5,643 nt of DNA, from positions 1 through 5,643 of the forward strand of contig JACQEE010000056.1 of the NCBI GenBank assembly GCA_016200725.1. Direction: 5' to 3'. How positions within the stretch are numbered: the stretch's first letter is position 1; each line of letters opens with the position of its first letter. Position numbers and translations under genes: made by a program. The notes under the pieces are model-generated. The model saw nothing but the letters and a program-made list of their open reading frames with translations. It was not told the DNA's origin and did no database searches. Shown here piece after piece: positions 1 through 4,108 of this stretch. Origin of the DNA: Chloroflexota bacterium (GTDB taxonomy: Bacteria > Chloroflexota > Dehalococcoidia > SHYB01).

Positions 1-1
1 A

Positions 2-238
2 ATGCGGCCTGAGAAGCTGGCTTGGGTCGCCGGGGGGTGGCTTCGCAGTTGGCTGAGAATCGACCCTAGGGTAGCGGGGATGTTGTCGGTGTCCTATGAG
101 TTAGCGATGGATGACGCCCCAGGAGCGTTCGCATGGCGCTGGATGTTAGCTCTTCGGCATGCGGCCAAGGACCTCAGTGCCGTGGATCAAGCGCAACTCC
201 GCTCAATGTTTCCGAAGGTATTCCCTGAGCGGCACTGA
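2..238 (+). CDS. Short unrecognised ORF at the window edge, possibly the 3' end of a longer gene
   Basis: An open frame of 78 codons runs from an ATG at base 2 to a TGA at 236-238. The ATG lies at the edge, so no ribosome-binding site can be seen, and the frame may continue upstream; it could be the C-terminal end of a larger protein. The product is rich in Trp, Arg, Ala and Leu, with a probably helical second half (residues about 40-70, including the stretch AWRWMLALRHAAKDL). I see no signal peptide, clear transmembrane segment or known motif, and I do not recognise the family. The next gene starts 118 bases downstream with no obvious terminator between them. It could also be a chance ORF, so confidence is low. 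Confidence 0.35.
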   Translation: MRPEKLAWVAGGWLRSWLRIDPRVAGMLSVSYELAMDDAPGAFAWRWMLALRHAAKDLSAVDQAQLRSMFPKVFPERH

Positions 239-356
239 CATCTAGGTTTCCTTCACGCGCGGTGGGGTCGTCATGAGCCGGGCCGTTTGACCCTGGCGTA
301 ACCCACTCATCATCACCGCTGCACTCCACAACCACTGTCAGACTGGAAGCGAAGCG

Positions 357-824
357 ATGCGACACGTTCGATATGGAATCGAGATCCAAGCGCCGGTGGA
401 CATCGTGTGGCGAGAACTGAGTAGCGTCGCTGCGTTCCCAGCCTGGAACCCCTACATCCGACAGGTTGATGGAACACTCAAGCCGGGGGCGCACGTTCGC
501 ATCAGGCTCAAGCCTCCCAAGGGGCCCGCGCTCATTCTTCGTGCGCGACTGGTCAAGTTGGAGCCTCAACGCGAACTGCGATGGCGAGGGTGGGTGGGTA
601 TTCCTGGGCTGCTTCATAGGGAGCAGGTGTTTATCCTCCAGCCAAAGGGGGAGCAGCGTACTCGACTCGAACAACGCGAAGTGGTGAGTGGAATCCTTGT
701 CTATGTGCTCCGCCACTTTGGTTTTCTTGATTCGCTCGAGCTCGGTCTCGAAGCCATGGGGTATGGGATGAAATCGAGATGCGAGATGCTCGCCTGCACA
801 GGCCGTTCCATCGGGGCAGCGTAG
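357..824 (+). CDS. SRPBCC (START-like / polyketide cyclase-dehydrase-type) family protein
   Basis: The 155-residue product has the layout of a small SRPBCC helix-grip protein, a fold with a deep hydrophobic pocket for lipid-like or aromatic ligands. Visible landmarks are the first strand followed by A-P-V-D-I-V-W (12-18), the F-P-A-W-N-P-Y-I segment (27-34) typical of the family, a Gly turn with paired basic strands (44-52), L-R-W-R-G (74-78), the strand pattern H-R-E-Q-V-F-I-L (87-94), T-R-L-E-Q-R-E (102-108), and a long C-terminal helix (about 112-145). Length is normal for a stand-alone domain. The ATG is preceded by a weak GGAAG at 345-349. The stop lies 43 bases before a winged-helix gene, so a ligand-binder/regulator pair is possible. 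Such proteins range from lipid carriers to cyclases; no specific reaction can be assigned. The family call is strong, the function unknown. Confidence 0.82.
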   Translation: MRHVRYGIEIQAPVDIVWRELSSVAAFPAWNPYIRQVDGTLKPGAHVRIRLKPPKGPALILRARLVKLEPQRELRWRGWVGIPGLLHREQVFILQPKGEQRTRLEQREVVSGILVYVLRHFGFLDSLELGLEAMGYGMKSRCEMLACTGRSIGAA

Positions 825-867
825 GGTTCATGGGTGCATCCGCATCGGTACAAGAGGGAGAGACAAC

Positions 868-1122
868 ATGGCCGAGAATCTCAGATGGCAGATCTTGGTG
901 CTGCTACGGCTAAGACATGATTGTGGAGGCGAGCTATCGACGGCTGATGAAATTGCCCAGGCAGTTGGTCTGCCGCTCATTCTGGTGCGCCGTGCTTGTA
1001 ATGCGTTGGTTGAGAGCGGGGCGATCAAGCCCAGCGAAATCTTGGGCCAGACGAAATCTGGGTATGTGATTACGGAGCATGGCCTGGCCATGCTCCGTAA
1101 ACTTCATCAGGGACTGGCTTAG
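868..1122 (+). CDS. Small winged-helix DNA-binding protein (putative transcriptional regulator)
   Basis: The 84-residue product is essentially one winged helix-turn-helix domain. Helix 1 spans about residues 5-17. Helix 2 (24-32, S-T-A-D-E-I-A-Q-A) and the probable recognition helix 3 (36-50, carrying R41-R42 and ending L-V-E-S-G-A-I) form the HTH. The wing is about 58-69 and ends in G-Y-V-I-T-E-H-G, the usual close of MarR/PadR/Rrf2-like wings, followed by a short last helix A-M-L-R-K-L. There is no effector domain, so it would act as a small DNA-binding dimer or need a partner. The purine-rich GAGGGAGAG at 854-862 sits 5 bases before the ATG and supports this start. It follows the SRPBCC gene closely and may share its transcript. 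A 31-base perfect palindrome lies inside its 3' end (1070-1100). Target genes are unknown; autoregulation is conceivable but not shown. Confidence 0.78.
   Translation: MAENLRWQILVLLRLRHDCGGELSTADEIAQAVGLPLILVRRACNALVESGAIKPSEILGQTKSGYVITEHGLAMLRKLHQGLA
1070..1100. repeat. 31-base perfect palindrome inside the winged-helix gene
   Basis: The left arm TTACGGAGCATGGCC (1070-1084) and right arm GGCCATGCTCCGTAA (1086-1100) are exact reverse complements around the single base T1085. The next bases out (A1069, A1101) do not pair. In the plus frame it encodes I-T-E-H-G-L-A-M-L-R-K, the end of the wing and start of the last helix. The minus strand reads T-E-H-G-Q-A-M-L-R. No T-run follows, so it is not a normal terminator. 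It could be an operator for a dimeric protein or an mRNA hairpin. Confidence 0.9.
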
Positions 1123-1245
1123 GCACCTGAGCAGCGGCCAGCACTTGTCGTTAGGCCGGAGGCTGACCACGGCTGACAGGGCTGGGAGGCGCCCGAACTA
1201 CGCCCGGCATGTGAAAGCTTCGCTACCAGAGTGGGAGGTTCAACA

Positions 1246-1269
1246 ATGCGGCGTAGGTTGAGTTGCTGA
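1246..1269 (+). other. Possible seven-residue leader peptide with good Shine-Dalgarno
   Basis: GGGAGG at 1233-1238 sits 7 bases before an ATG at 1246 that opens a seven-codon frame (M-R-R-R-L-S-C) ending in TGA at 1267-1269. Three Arg codons in a row resemble a leader peptide. It lies in the 256-base spacer between the winged-helix gene and the Ala/Pro-rich mini-protein, where I see no other clear gene. No attenuator-like alternative hairpins were recognised downstream, so this may be chance. Confidence 0.2.
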
Positions 1270-1360
1270 TAGTCCTCGACTCGATTCACTACTAGTGGAG
1301 CGATGCGTGGATTGTCAGCTTGTGACTCGGGTGGCGTTTGGGGAGTACATCGCAACATGA

Positions 1361-1370
1361 AAGGAGGTGG
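1361..1370 (+). promoter_or_regulatory. Strong ribosome-binding site that sets the start of the mini-protein
   Basis: AAGGAGGTGG is close to the full anti-16S consensus. Its GGAGGT core (1363-1368) lies 10 bases upstream of the ATG at 1379. It is the best Shine-Dalgarno in the left half of the window and is the main reason to choose the 1379 frame over other open frames in this low-complexity stretch. Confidence 0.75.
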
Positions 1371-1378
1371 CATAGCCC

Positions 1379-1615
1379 ATGAAAATGAAAAAGGCGCGAC
1401 GCAGAAATGTGCCCGCTCAGCCGACAGCGCCGTCAGTAGCGGCACAACCGGCTCAGTCGGCGGTACCGGCAGCAGCAGCGCAAGCATCTCAGCCGACAGC
1501 ACCGGCAGCAGCGGTACAACCGGCTCAGTCGGCGGTACCGCCGGCAGCAGTGCAAGCATCTCAGCCGTCGGGATCGCTTGGAGCAGAAGTTCGGCAAAGT
1601 GAAAACAGGCTGTAA
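1379..1615 (+). CDS. Ala/Pro/Gln-rich repeat mini-protein with basic N-terminus, function unknown
   Basis: The 78-residue product begins with a strongly basic head (M-K-M-K-K-A-R-R-R-N), followed by two 24-residue repeats of Q-P-T-A-P...Q-P-A-Q-S-A-V-P...A-Q-A-S (about residues 14-61) and a short unrelated tail. It should be disordered; the composition recalls the tails of histone-H1-like proteins or linker peptides, but no family can be named. Support comes from the excellent Shine-Dalgarno at 1361-1370 and the terminator 18 bases after the stop. Against it, the low-complexity DNA is open in several frames. In particular 1303-1602 is also open in the next plus frame (Gly/Ser/Thr-rich, 99 residues, with a weaker TGGAG at 1296-1300). 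The basic head is not followed by a hydrophobic core, so it is not a secretion signal. It may bind nucleic acid, but that is a guess. Confidence 0.5.
   Translation: MKMKKARRRNVPAQPTAPSVAAQPAQSAVPAAAAQASQPTAPAAAVQPAQSAVPPAAVQASQPSGSLGAEVRQSENRL
1417..1570 (+). repeat. Two tandem 72-base repeats plus a short third remnant
   Basis: Copy 1 is 1417-1488 and copy 2 is 1489-1560; a truncated third copy starts at 1561 (TCAGCCG) and soon diverges. By eye the two full copies differ at 7 of 72 positions (about 90% identity). The period is 24 codons, so copy-number change would keep the reading frame. In the 1379 frame only one of the seven differences is silent, giving five residue changes. Confidence 0.92.
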
Positions 1616-1632
1616 ACGGGTGCCGCACGCAT

Positions 1633-1664
1633 GAAAAAGCCCGGGACCGGTCCTGGGCTTTTTC
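1633..1664. terminator. Bidirectional rho-independent terminator
   Basis: Arms GAAAAAGCCCGGGACC (1633-1648) and GGTCCTGGGCTTTTTC (1649-1664) pair over 16 positions with a single G-T wobble, the tip relaxing into a small loop. The stem ends in an A5 tract on the left and a T5 tract on the right, so it can terminate in both directions. It lies 18 bases after the mini-protein stop and separates the left gene group from the 470-base gap. Confidence 0.88.
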
Positions 1665-1797
1665 TATCCATCATGGTGTTGTTTCTGAAGTCGGAGCCTC
1701 CTCCAGGTCGGCAAAGCTAGGCATCTCGAGTCGCCACGCGCATCTTCTCAACCCACTAGCAAACCCAGTTCACTCCAATCCCAGACGGCAAAATTAG

Positions 1798-1831
1798 ACG
1801 GGATGGGCGCGATGAATCGCGCCCATCCCGT
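1798..1831. repeat. Perfect 15-base-pair inverted repeat with TGAA loop
   Basis: ACGGGATGGGCGCGA (1798-1812) and TCGCGCCCATCCCGT (1817-1831) are exact reverse complements separated by TGAA. No T-run follows on either strand, so it is not a standard terminator. The GC-rich stem resembles interspersed REP-like palindromes. A second palindrome with the same GGGCGC/GCGCCC core lies 60 bases downstream. Confidence 0.9.
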
Positions 1832-1891
1832 ATCCTTCGCGGCGTTGGCGGCGGATGCAGGCGTTGGTAGCGGACGTGGCGGCGCGGGGGC

Positions 1892-1912
1892 GGGCGCATC
1901 TCAGATGCGCCC
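1892..1912. repeat. Second GGGCGC-type palindrome
   Basis: GGGCGCATCT (1892-1901) and AGATGCGCCC (1903-1912) are exact reverse complements around C1902. Pairing can continue past a mismatch through the G-run at 1886-1890 and the C at 1913. The core GGGCGC...GCGCCC is shared with the 1798-1831 palindrome, while the inner bases differ. The two may be halves of one composite element. Confidence 0.8.
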
Positions 1913-2082
1913 CTACACGACGACGGAGCGTGGCGTACAACAAGTTAGGCAGTTGCATTCGAGTGCTTCACCCCTCACTCCTTCCTCTCTCCCCAAGGGG
2001 CGAGAGCGATTCGTGCGCCCTTCTCAGGGGTTGTTTGCAAGATCACCAGCCTTTGCTCGGTCTCGTAGCCGCATCCCGCGTC

Positions 2083-2111
2083 TTGTTGCGTTCCATCGTG
2101 GTTGTTACACT
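2083..2111 (+). promoter_or_regulatory. Possible sigma70-type promoter for the cyclase gene
   Basis: TTGTTG (2083-2088) and TACACT (2106-2111) are separated by 17 bases. The -35 matches 3 of 6 and the -10 matches 4 of 6 consensus bases. Transcription would start near 2118, leaving a leader of about 20 bases that includes the GGGAGG ribosome-binding site. The position fits, but the match is moderate. Confidence 0.35.
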
Positions 2112-2126
2112 GCCGCCATCTGGTGC

Positions 2127-2132
2127 GGGAGG
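2127..2132 (+). promoter_or_regulatory. Ribosome-binding site that sets the cyclase start
   Basis: GGGAGG lies 6 bases before the ATG at 2139. It decides for this start over in-frame ATGs back to 1803, which have no comparable site and would add a repeat-derived N-terminus. A nearer ATG at 2134 is in another frame. Confidence 0.75.
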
Positions 2133-2138
2133 CATGTC

Positions 2139-2867
2139 ATGGCACAGCGCGCGGCGAAGGAACGCACGGTCAATAACTGGGGGCGGTGGGGGAAGAACGA
2201 CGAAGTCGGCGCGCTCAACCTCGTGACGCCAGAGGTGCTGCTCAAGGCCGTCGGCCTGGTCAAGCGCGGCAAGGTGTACAGCCTCTCGCCGGAGATGCGC
2301 GAGAGCGGGATGCCGCGCCTGGAGTTCCGCCCCGCCAACCAGCACTTCCGCGGCGCGCGCAAACTCGGCATCCAGAATGTGAAGGGCATGGTGACGCGGG
2401 GCGTGCTGCTCGACGTTGCCGCGCTGAAGGGGAAACCCTACCTCGATGACGAGTACGTCATCACCACCGCCGATCTCGAGGCGTGCTGCAAGCGGCAGAA
2501 GGTCGCGCTTCAGCCTGGGGACGCGGCGATCGTGCGGACGGGCTGGCCGAAGACGTACGCGGAGAGTCCGGAGAAGTACAACCGCACGCAGCCTGGGCTG
2601 GACACGGAGTCGGGGAACTGGCTCGCCGAGCGCGACGTGTGCGCTGTCGGCTGCGACAACTCGGCGATCGGGGCGCGGACGGTAAAGCCACTGCCGGGGC
2701 GCAACGTTCACGCGCTGTTCTTGCAGGATGCGGGGATCTATCTTATCGAGATGATGGACCTTGAAGAATTGTCGCGCGACCGCGTGAACGAGTTTCTCTT
2801 CGTGATGGCGCCGCTGCGGGTGATGGGCGGGACGGGGAGCGCGGTGAACCCGCTGGCGGTTGTGTAG
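2139..2867 (+). CDS. Cyclase-family protein (PF04199-like), apparently without the central metal-binding motif
   Basis: The 242-residue product belongs to the cyclase / kynurenine-formamidase-like superfamily, usually metal-dependent hydrolases acting on amide, ester or cyclic substrates. Family landmarks are W-G-x-x-D-E-V-G-A-L-N-L-V-T-P (17-31), R-G-K-V-Y-S-L (43-49), V-T-R-G-V-L-L-D-V-A (85-94), I-T-T-A-D-L-E-A (108-115), L-Q-P-G-D-A-A-I-V-R-T-G-W (124-136), W-L-A-E-R-D-V-C-A-V-G-C-D-N (161-174), H191 followed by G-I-Y-L-I-E (199-204), D-L-E-E-L (207-211), and E-F-L-F-V-M-A-P-L-R (218-227). Odd point: the segment expected between about residues 65 and 72, which normally carries H-x-G-T-H-x-D-x-x-x-H, is absent. 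The protein passes from R-P-A-N-Q-H-F directly to R-G-A-R-K-L-G-I. Members with this kind of N-terminus are usually near 300 residues, so about 50-60 seem missing, in frame. The later candidate ligands H191 and E204 remain. It may be inactive, a shortened subfamily, or a deletion. It is soluble and followed by a crotonase gene. Confidence 0.87.
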   Translation: MAQRAAKERTVNNWGRWGKNDEVGALNLVTPEVLLKAVGLVKRGKVYSLSPEMRESGMPRLEFRPANQHFRGARKLGIQNVKGMVTRGVLLDVAALKGKPYLDDEYVITTADLEACCKRQKVALQPGDAAIVRTGWPKTYAESPEKYNRTQPGLDTESGNWLAERDVCAVGCDNSAIGARTVKPLPGRNVHALFLQDAGIYLIEMMDLEELSRDRVNEFLFVMAPLRVMGGTGSAVNPLAVV

Positions 2868-2929
2868 CGACAAGCCCTTTGCGGCGCTGGCGCGCCGGAA
2901 GAGTGCACGCTGGCGTGGGGTTGGTTGAC

Positions 2930-3004
2930 CCACCCCCCCGCCCCGTGAGGTTTTTGGGGGACACCCCCAACCCCCCGTCGACGCCCCCCGTTGTGCCCCA
3001 CCCC
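2930..3004. repeat. C-run-rich spacer with short hairpin and G-quadruplex potential on the minus strand
   Basis: The 251-base spacer between the cyclase and crotonase genes holds no convincing gene. It has an exact TTGGGGG / CCCCCAA hairpin (2954-2960, 2964-2970) and five C-runs of 4-6 bases (2964-2968, 2971-2976, 2984-2989, 2996-2999, 3001-3004) separated by 2, 7, 6 and 1 bases. On the minus strand this satisfies the usual four-run quadruplex pattern. A further C-run group lies at 2930-2944. No T-run follows the hairpin, so I do not call it a terminator. Confidence 0.7.
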
Positions 3005-3064
3005 AAATAGGAGCGCTCGTGGACTCGCGCTTCGGACACAACGAGTAGGCTTGCCCCTTGCCTG

Positions 3065-3092
3065 TTGCCCACGTGCGCGTGCCGCGTACAAT
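3065..3092 (+). promoter_or_regulatory. Likely sigma70-type promoter for the crotonase gene
   Basis: TTGCCC (3065-3070) and TACAAT (3087-3092) are 16 bases apart; the -10 matches 5 of 6 and the -35 matches 3 of 6 consensus bases. Transcription would start near 3099, about 20 bases before the ATG at 3119, leaving just room for the AAGGAG ribosome-binding site. This suggests the crotonase can be expressed independently of the cyclase. Confidence 0.45.
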
Positions 3093-3107
3093 GGCCGCGC
3101 CGAGCGC

Positions 3108-3113
3108 AAGGAG
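3108..3113 (+). promoter_or_regulatory. Ribosome-binding site that sets the crotonase start
   Basis: AAGGAG lies 5 bases before the ATG at 3119. An in-frame ATG at 3065 has no such site, overlaps the predicted -35 box, and would add 18 residues unlike a crotonase N-terminus. The product from 3119 starts one strand before the family's conserved I-A-T-I-R-L-N-R-P. Confidence 0.8.
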
Positions 3114-3118
3114 ATGCC

Positions 3119-3916
3119 ATGAGTGATACCGTGCAGTACAGCAGGGATGGGCACATCGCGACGATCCGGCTGAACCGGCCGGAGATGCGGAATGCGATGG
3201 ACTTCGATATGTCGAAGGCCTTCGATGAGGCCGTGGACAAGGCGATCAACGATACCGAGGCGTGGGTGGTCGTGGTCGTCGGCAACGGCAAGTCGTTCTG
3301 CGCGGGCGTGGACATCAAACTGCTGGTGCCTGCGGCGAGTAACAACACGGATGCGAAGTTCAAGGAGCCGATGAACCGGAGCGGGCACATCGGCTGGAGC
3401 GCGTACAAGTTGTGGACGCTAGAGAAGCCGACGATCTCGGCGATCCGCGGGCACGCGTTCGGGGGCGGGATGGGCATCGCGCTGGCGTGCGACATCCGCG
3501 TGGCCGCGGAGGATGCGCAGTTCAGCGCCATCTTTACGCAGCGCGGTCTCGCGCCGGATTCAGGCACCTCGTTCTTTCTGATGCAGTCGGTCGGCTACTC
3601 GAAGGCGTGCGAGTTGGCGTTCACGGCGCGTCGCGTGGATGCTCGCGAGGCGGAGCGGCTGGGCATGGTGAACAAGGTGGTCGCCGTCGAGCGGGTCGAG
3701 GAGGAGGCGATGGCGCTCGCGCGCGAGATCGCGACGGGCGCGCCGGTCGCGGTGCGGATGGCGAAGCGGGTGCTGCGGCGAGGACTCGACGCGGAGGCGC
3801 TAGGGTCAGTGGAGTACGAGCTTTACGTCAACAACCTGTGCTCGCGGACCGAAGACCTCGCGGAGGGAGGGAAGGCGTTCTTGGAGAAGCGGCCACCGCG
3901 TTGGAAAGGGCGCTGA
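3119..3916 (+). CDS. Enoyl-CoA hydratase/isomerase (crotonase) family protein, PaaG-like active-site pattern
   Basis: The 265-residue product is a full-length crotonase, which binds acyl-CoA thioesters in the cytoplasm and stabilises an enolate in an oxyanion hole. Landmarks are I-A-T-I-R-L-N-R-P-E-M-R-N-A (13-26), the first oxyanion segment S-F-C-A-G-V-D-I (59-66), the second F-G-G-G-M-G-I-A-L-A-C-D-I-R-V-A (114-129), R-G-L-A-P-D-S-G-T (142-150), and the A-E-R-L-G-M-V-N-K-V-V turn (178-188). Aligned by eye to rat mitochondrial hydratase, the two catalytic glutamates fall on Gly119 and Phe139, so simple hydration is unlikely. Asp147 sits where PaaG-type isomerases carry Asp in their G-L-x-P-D motif. 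An enoyl-CoA or ring-epoxide isomerase-type reaction is therefore the better guess. It lies downstream of a cyclase-family gene and upstream of an ABC transporter lipoprotein; a shared catabolic route is plausible but unproven. Confidence 0.93.
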   Translation: MSDTVQYSRDGHIATIRLNRPEMRNAMDFDMSKAFDEAVDKAINDTEAWVVVVVGNGKSFCAGVDIKLLVPAASNNTDAKFKEPMNRSGHIGWSAYKLWTLEKPTISAIRGHAFGGGMGIALACDIRVAAEDAQFSAIFTQRGLAPDSGTSFFLMQSVGYSKACELAFTARRVDAREAERLGMVNKVVAVERVEEEAMALAREIATGAPVAVRMAKRVLRRGLDAEALGSVEYELYVNNLCSRTEDLAEGGKAFLEKRPPRWKGR

Positions 3917-3988
3917 ACAGAAGGGAAATGACGAAATCCGCCAGTATCCCTGCTTACGTAAACCGTTGTACCACACCGGAAGGAAGGC

Positions 3989-4018
3989 TTGTTGATAGTT
4001 TGACCGCGGGGCTATAAT
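3989..4018 (+). promoter_or_regulatory. Sigma70-type promoter for the transporter lipoprotein gene
   Basis: A perfect TATAAT is present at 4013-4018. Two overlapping -35 candidates precede it: TTGTTG at 3989-3994 (18-base spacing) and TTGATA at 3992-3997 (15-base spacing, better bases but short). Transcription would begin near 4025, giving a leader of about 85 bases. This separates the lipoprotein gene from the crotonase, whose stop is at 3916; I see no terminator between them. Confidence 0.6.
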
Positions 4019-4033
4019 GCCTTCACGTTTTTG

Positions 4034-4080
4034 CCGGTTTGACCGGTCACGTGTGTCGGGTTCCGGAATCGACCGGAATC
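4034..4080. promoter_or_regulatory. Repeated CCGG-centred motifs in the lipoprotein leader, possible operator
   Basis: CCGG occurs at 4034, 4043, 4063 and 4073. The last two are parts of an exact CCGGAATC direct repeat with a 10-base period, one helical turn. GACCGGTC at 4041-4048 is palindromic, and TTCCGG (4061-4066) is an inverted copy of CCGGAA (4073-4078). They lie just downstream of the predicted start of transcription, where a repressor could bind or the mRNA could fold. No known regulator is recognised. Confidence 0.25.
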
Positions 4081-4095
4081 CATCGGGAAATTCGG

Positions 4096-4102
4096 AAGGA
4101 GG
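4096..4102 (+). promoter_or_regulatory. Ribosome-binding site of the lipoprotein gene
   Basis: AAGGAGG, extended by a further AG, lies 6 bases before the ATG at 4109. That ATG opens directly into a classical lipoprotein signal peptide, so the start is secure. Confidence 0.85.
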
Positions 4103-4108
4103 AGCGAA

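Larger units (their letters stand above)
1665..2138. other. Gene-free stretch with palindromic elements, leading into the cyclase promoter
   Basis: No frame here has both a ribosome-binding site and recognisable protein character. The stretch holds two strong palindromes (1798-1831 and 1892-1912), then an imperfect CTCTCCCC / GGGGCGAGAG palindrome (1987-2006) in a C/T-rich stretch, and a possible promoter at 2083-2111. The frame of the cyclase stays open back to 1803, but its first ~110 codons would be translated from these palindromes and spacer DNA. It is probably an intergenic region populated by interspersed repeats. Confidence 0.6.

Noticed and set aside
174..716. Minus-strand frame of 180 residues opposite the SRPBCC gene
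   Set aside because: No recognisable domain or start signal, and the plus-strand frame is a clear SRPBCC protein.
1150..1156. GTTAGGC resembling the end of an integron attC site, which would make the left genes a cassette array
   Set aside because: No RYYYAAC partner at the right distance on either side, and no similar sites between the other left-hand genes.
1119..1628. Minus-strand frame (169 residues) with repeated A-E-M-L-A-L-L units
   Set aside because: Antisense of the tandem repeats; it crosses the spacer, and no strong start site was seen.
1803..2138. Upstream in-frame extension of the cyclase gene to an ATG at 1803
   Set aside because: It would translate the palindromic repeats and spacer, lacks a ribosome-binding site, and overlaps the likely promoter; the ATG at 2139 has GGGAGG 6 bases upstream.
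2954..2970. TTGGGGG/CCCCCAA hairpin as a terminator of the cyclase gene
   Set aside because: The stem is short, no T-run follows, and it lies about 90 bases after the stop within a C-run repeat.
2043..3041. Long minus-strand open frame (332 residues) opposite the cyclase gene
   Set aside because: Arg/His/Pro-rich shadow of a high-GC gene; the plus strand has a clear family match and ribosome-binding site here.
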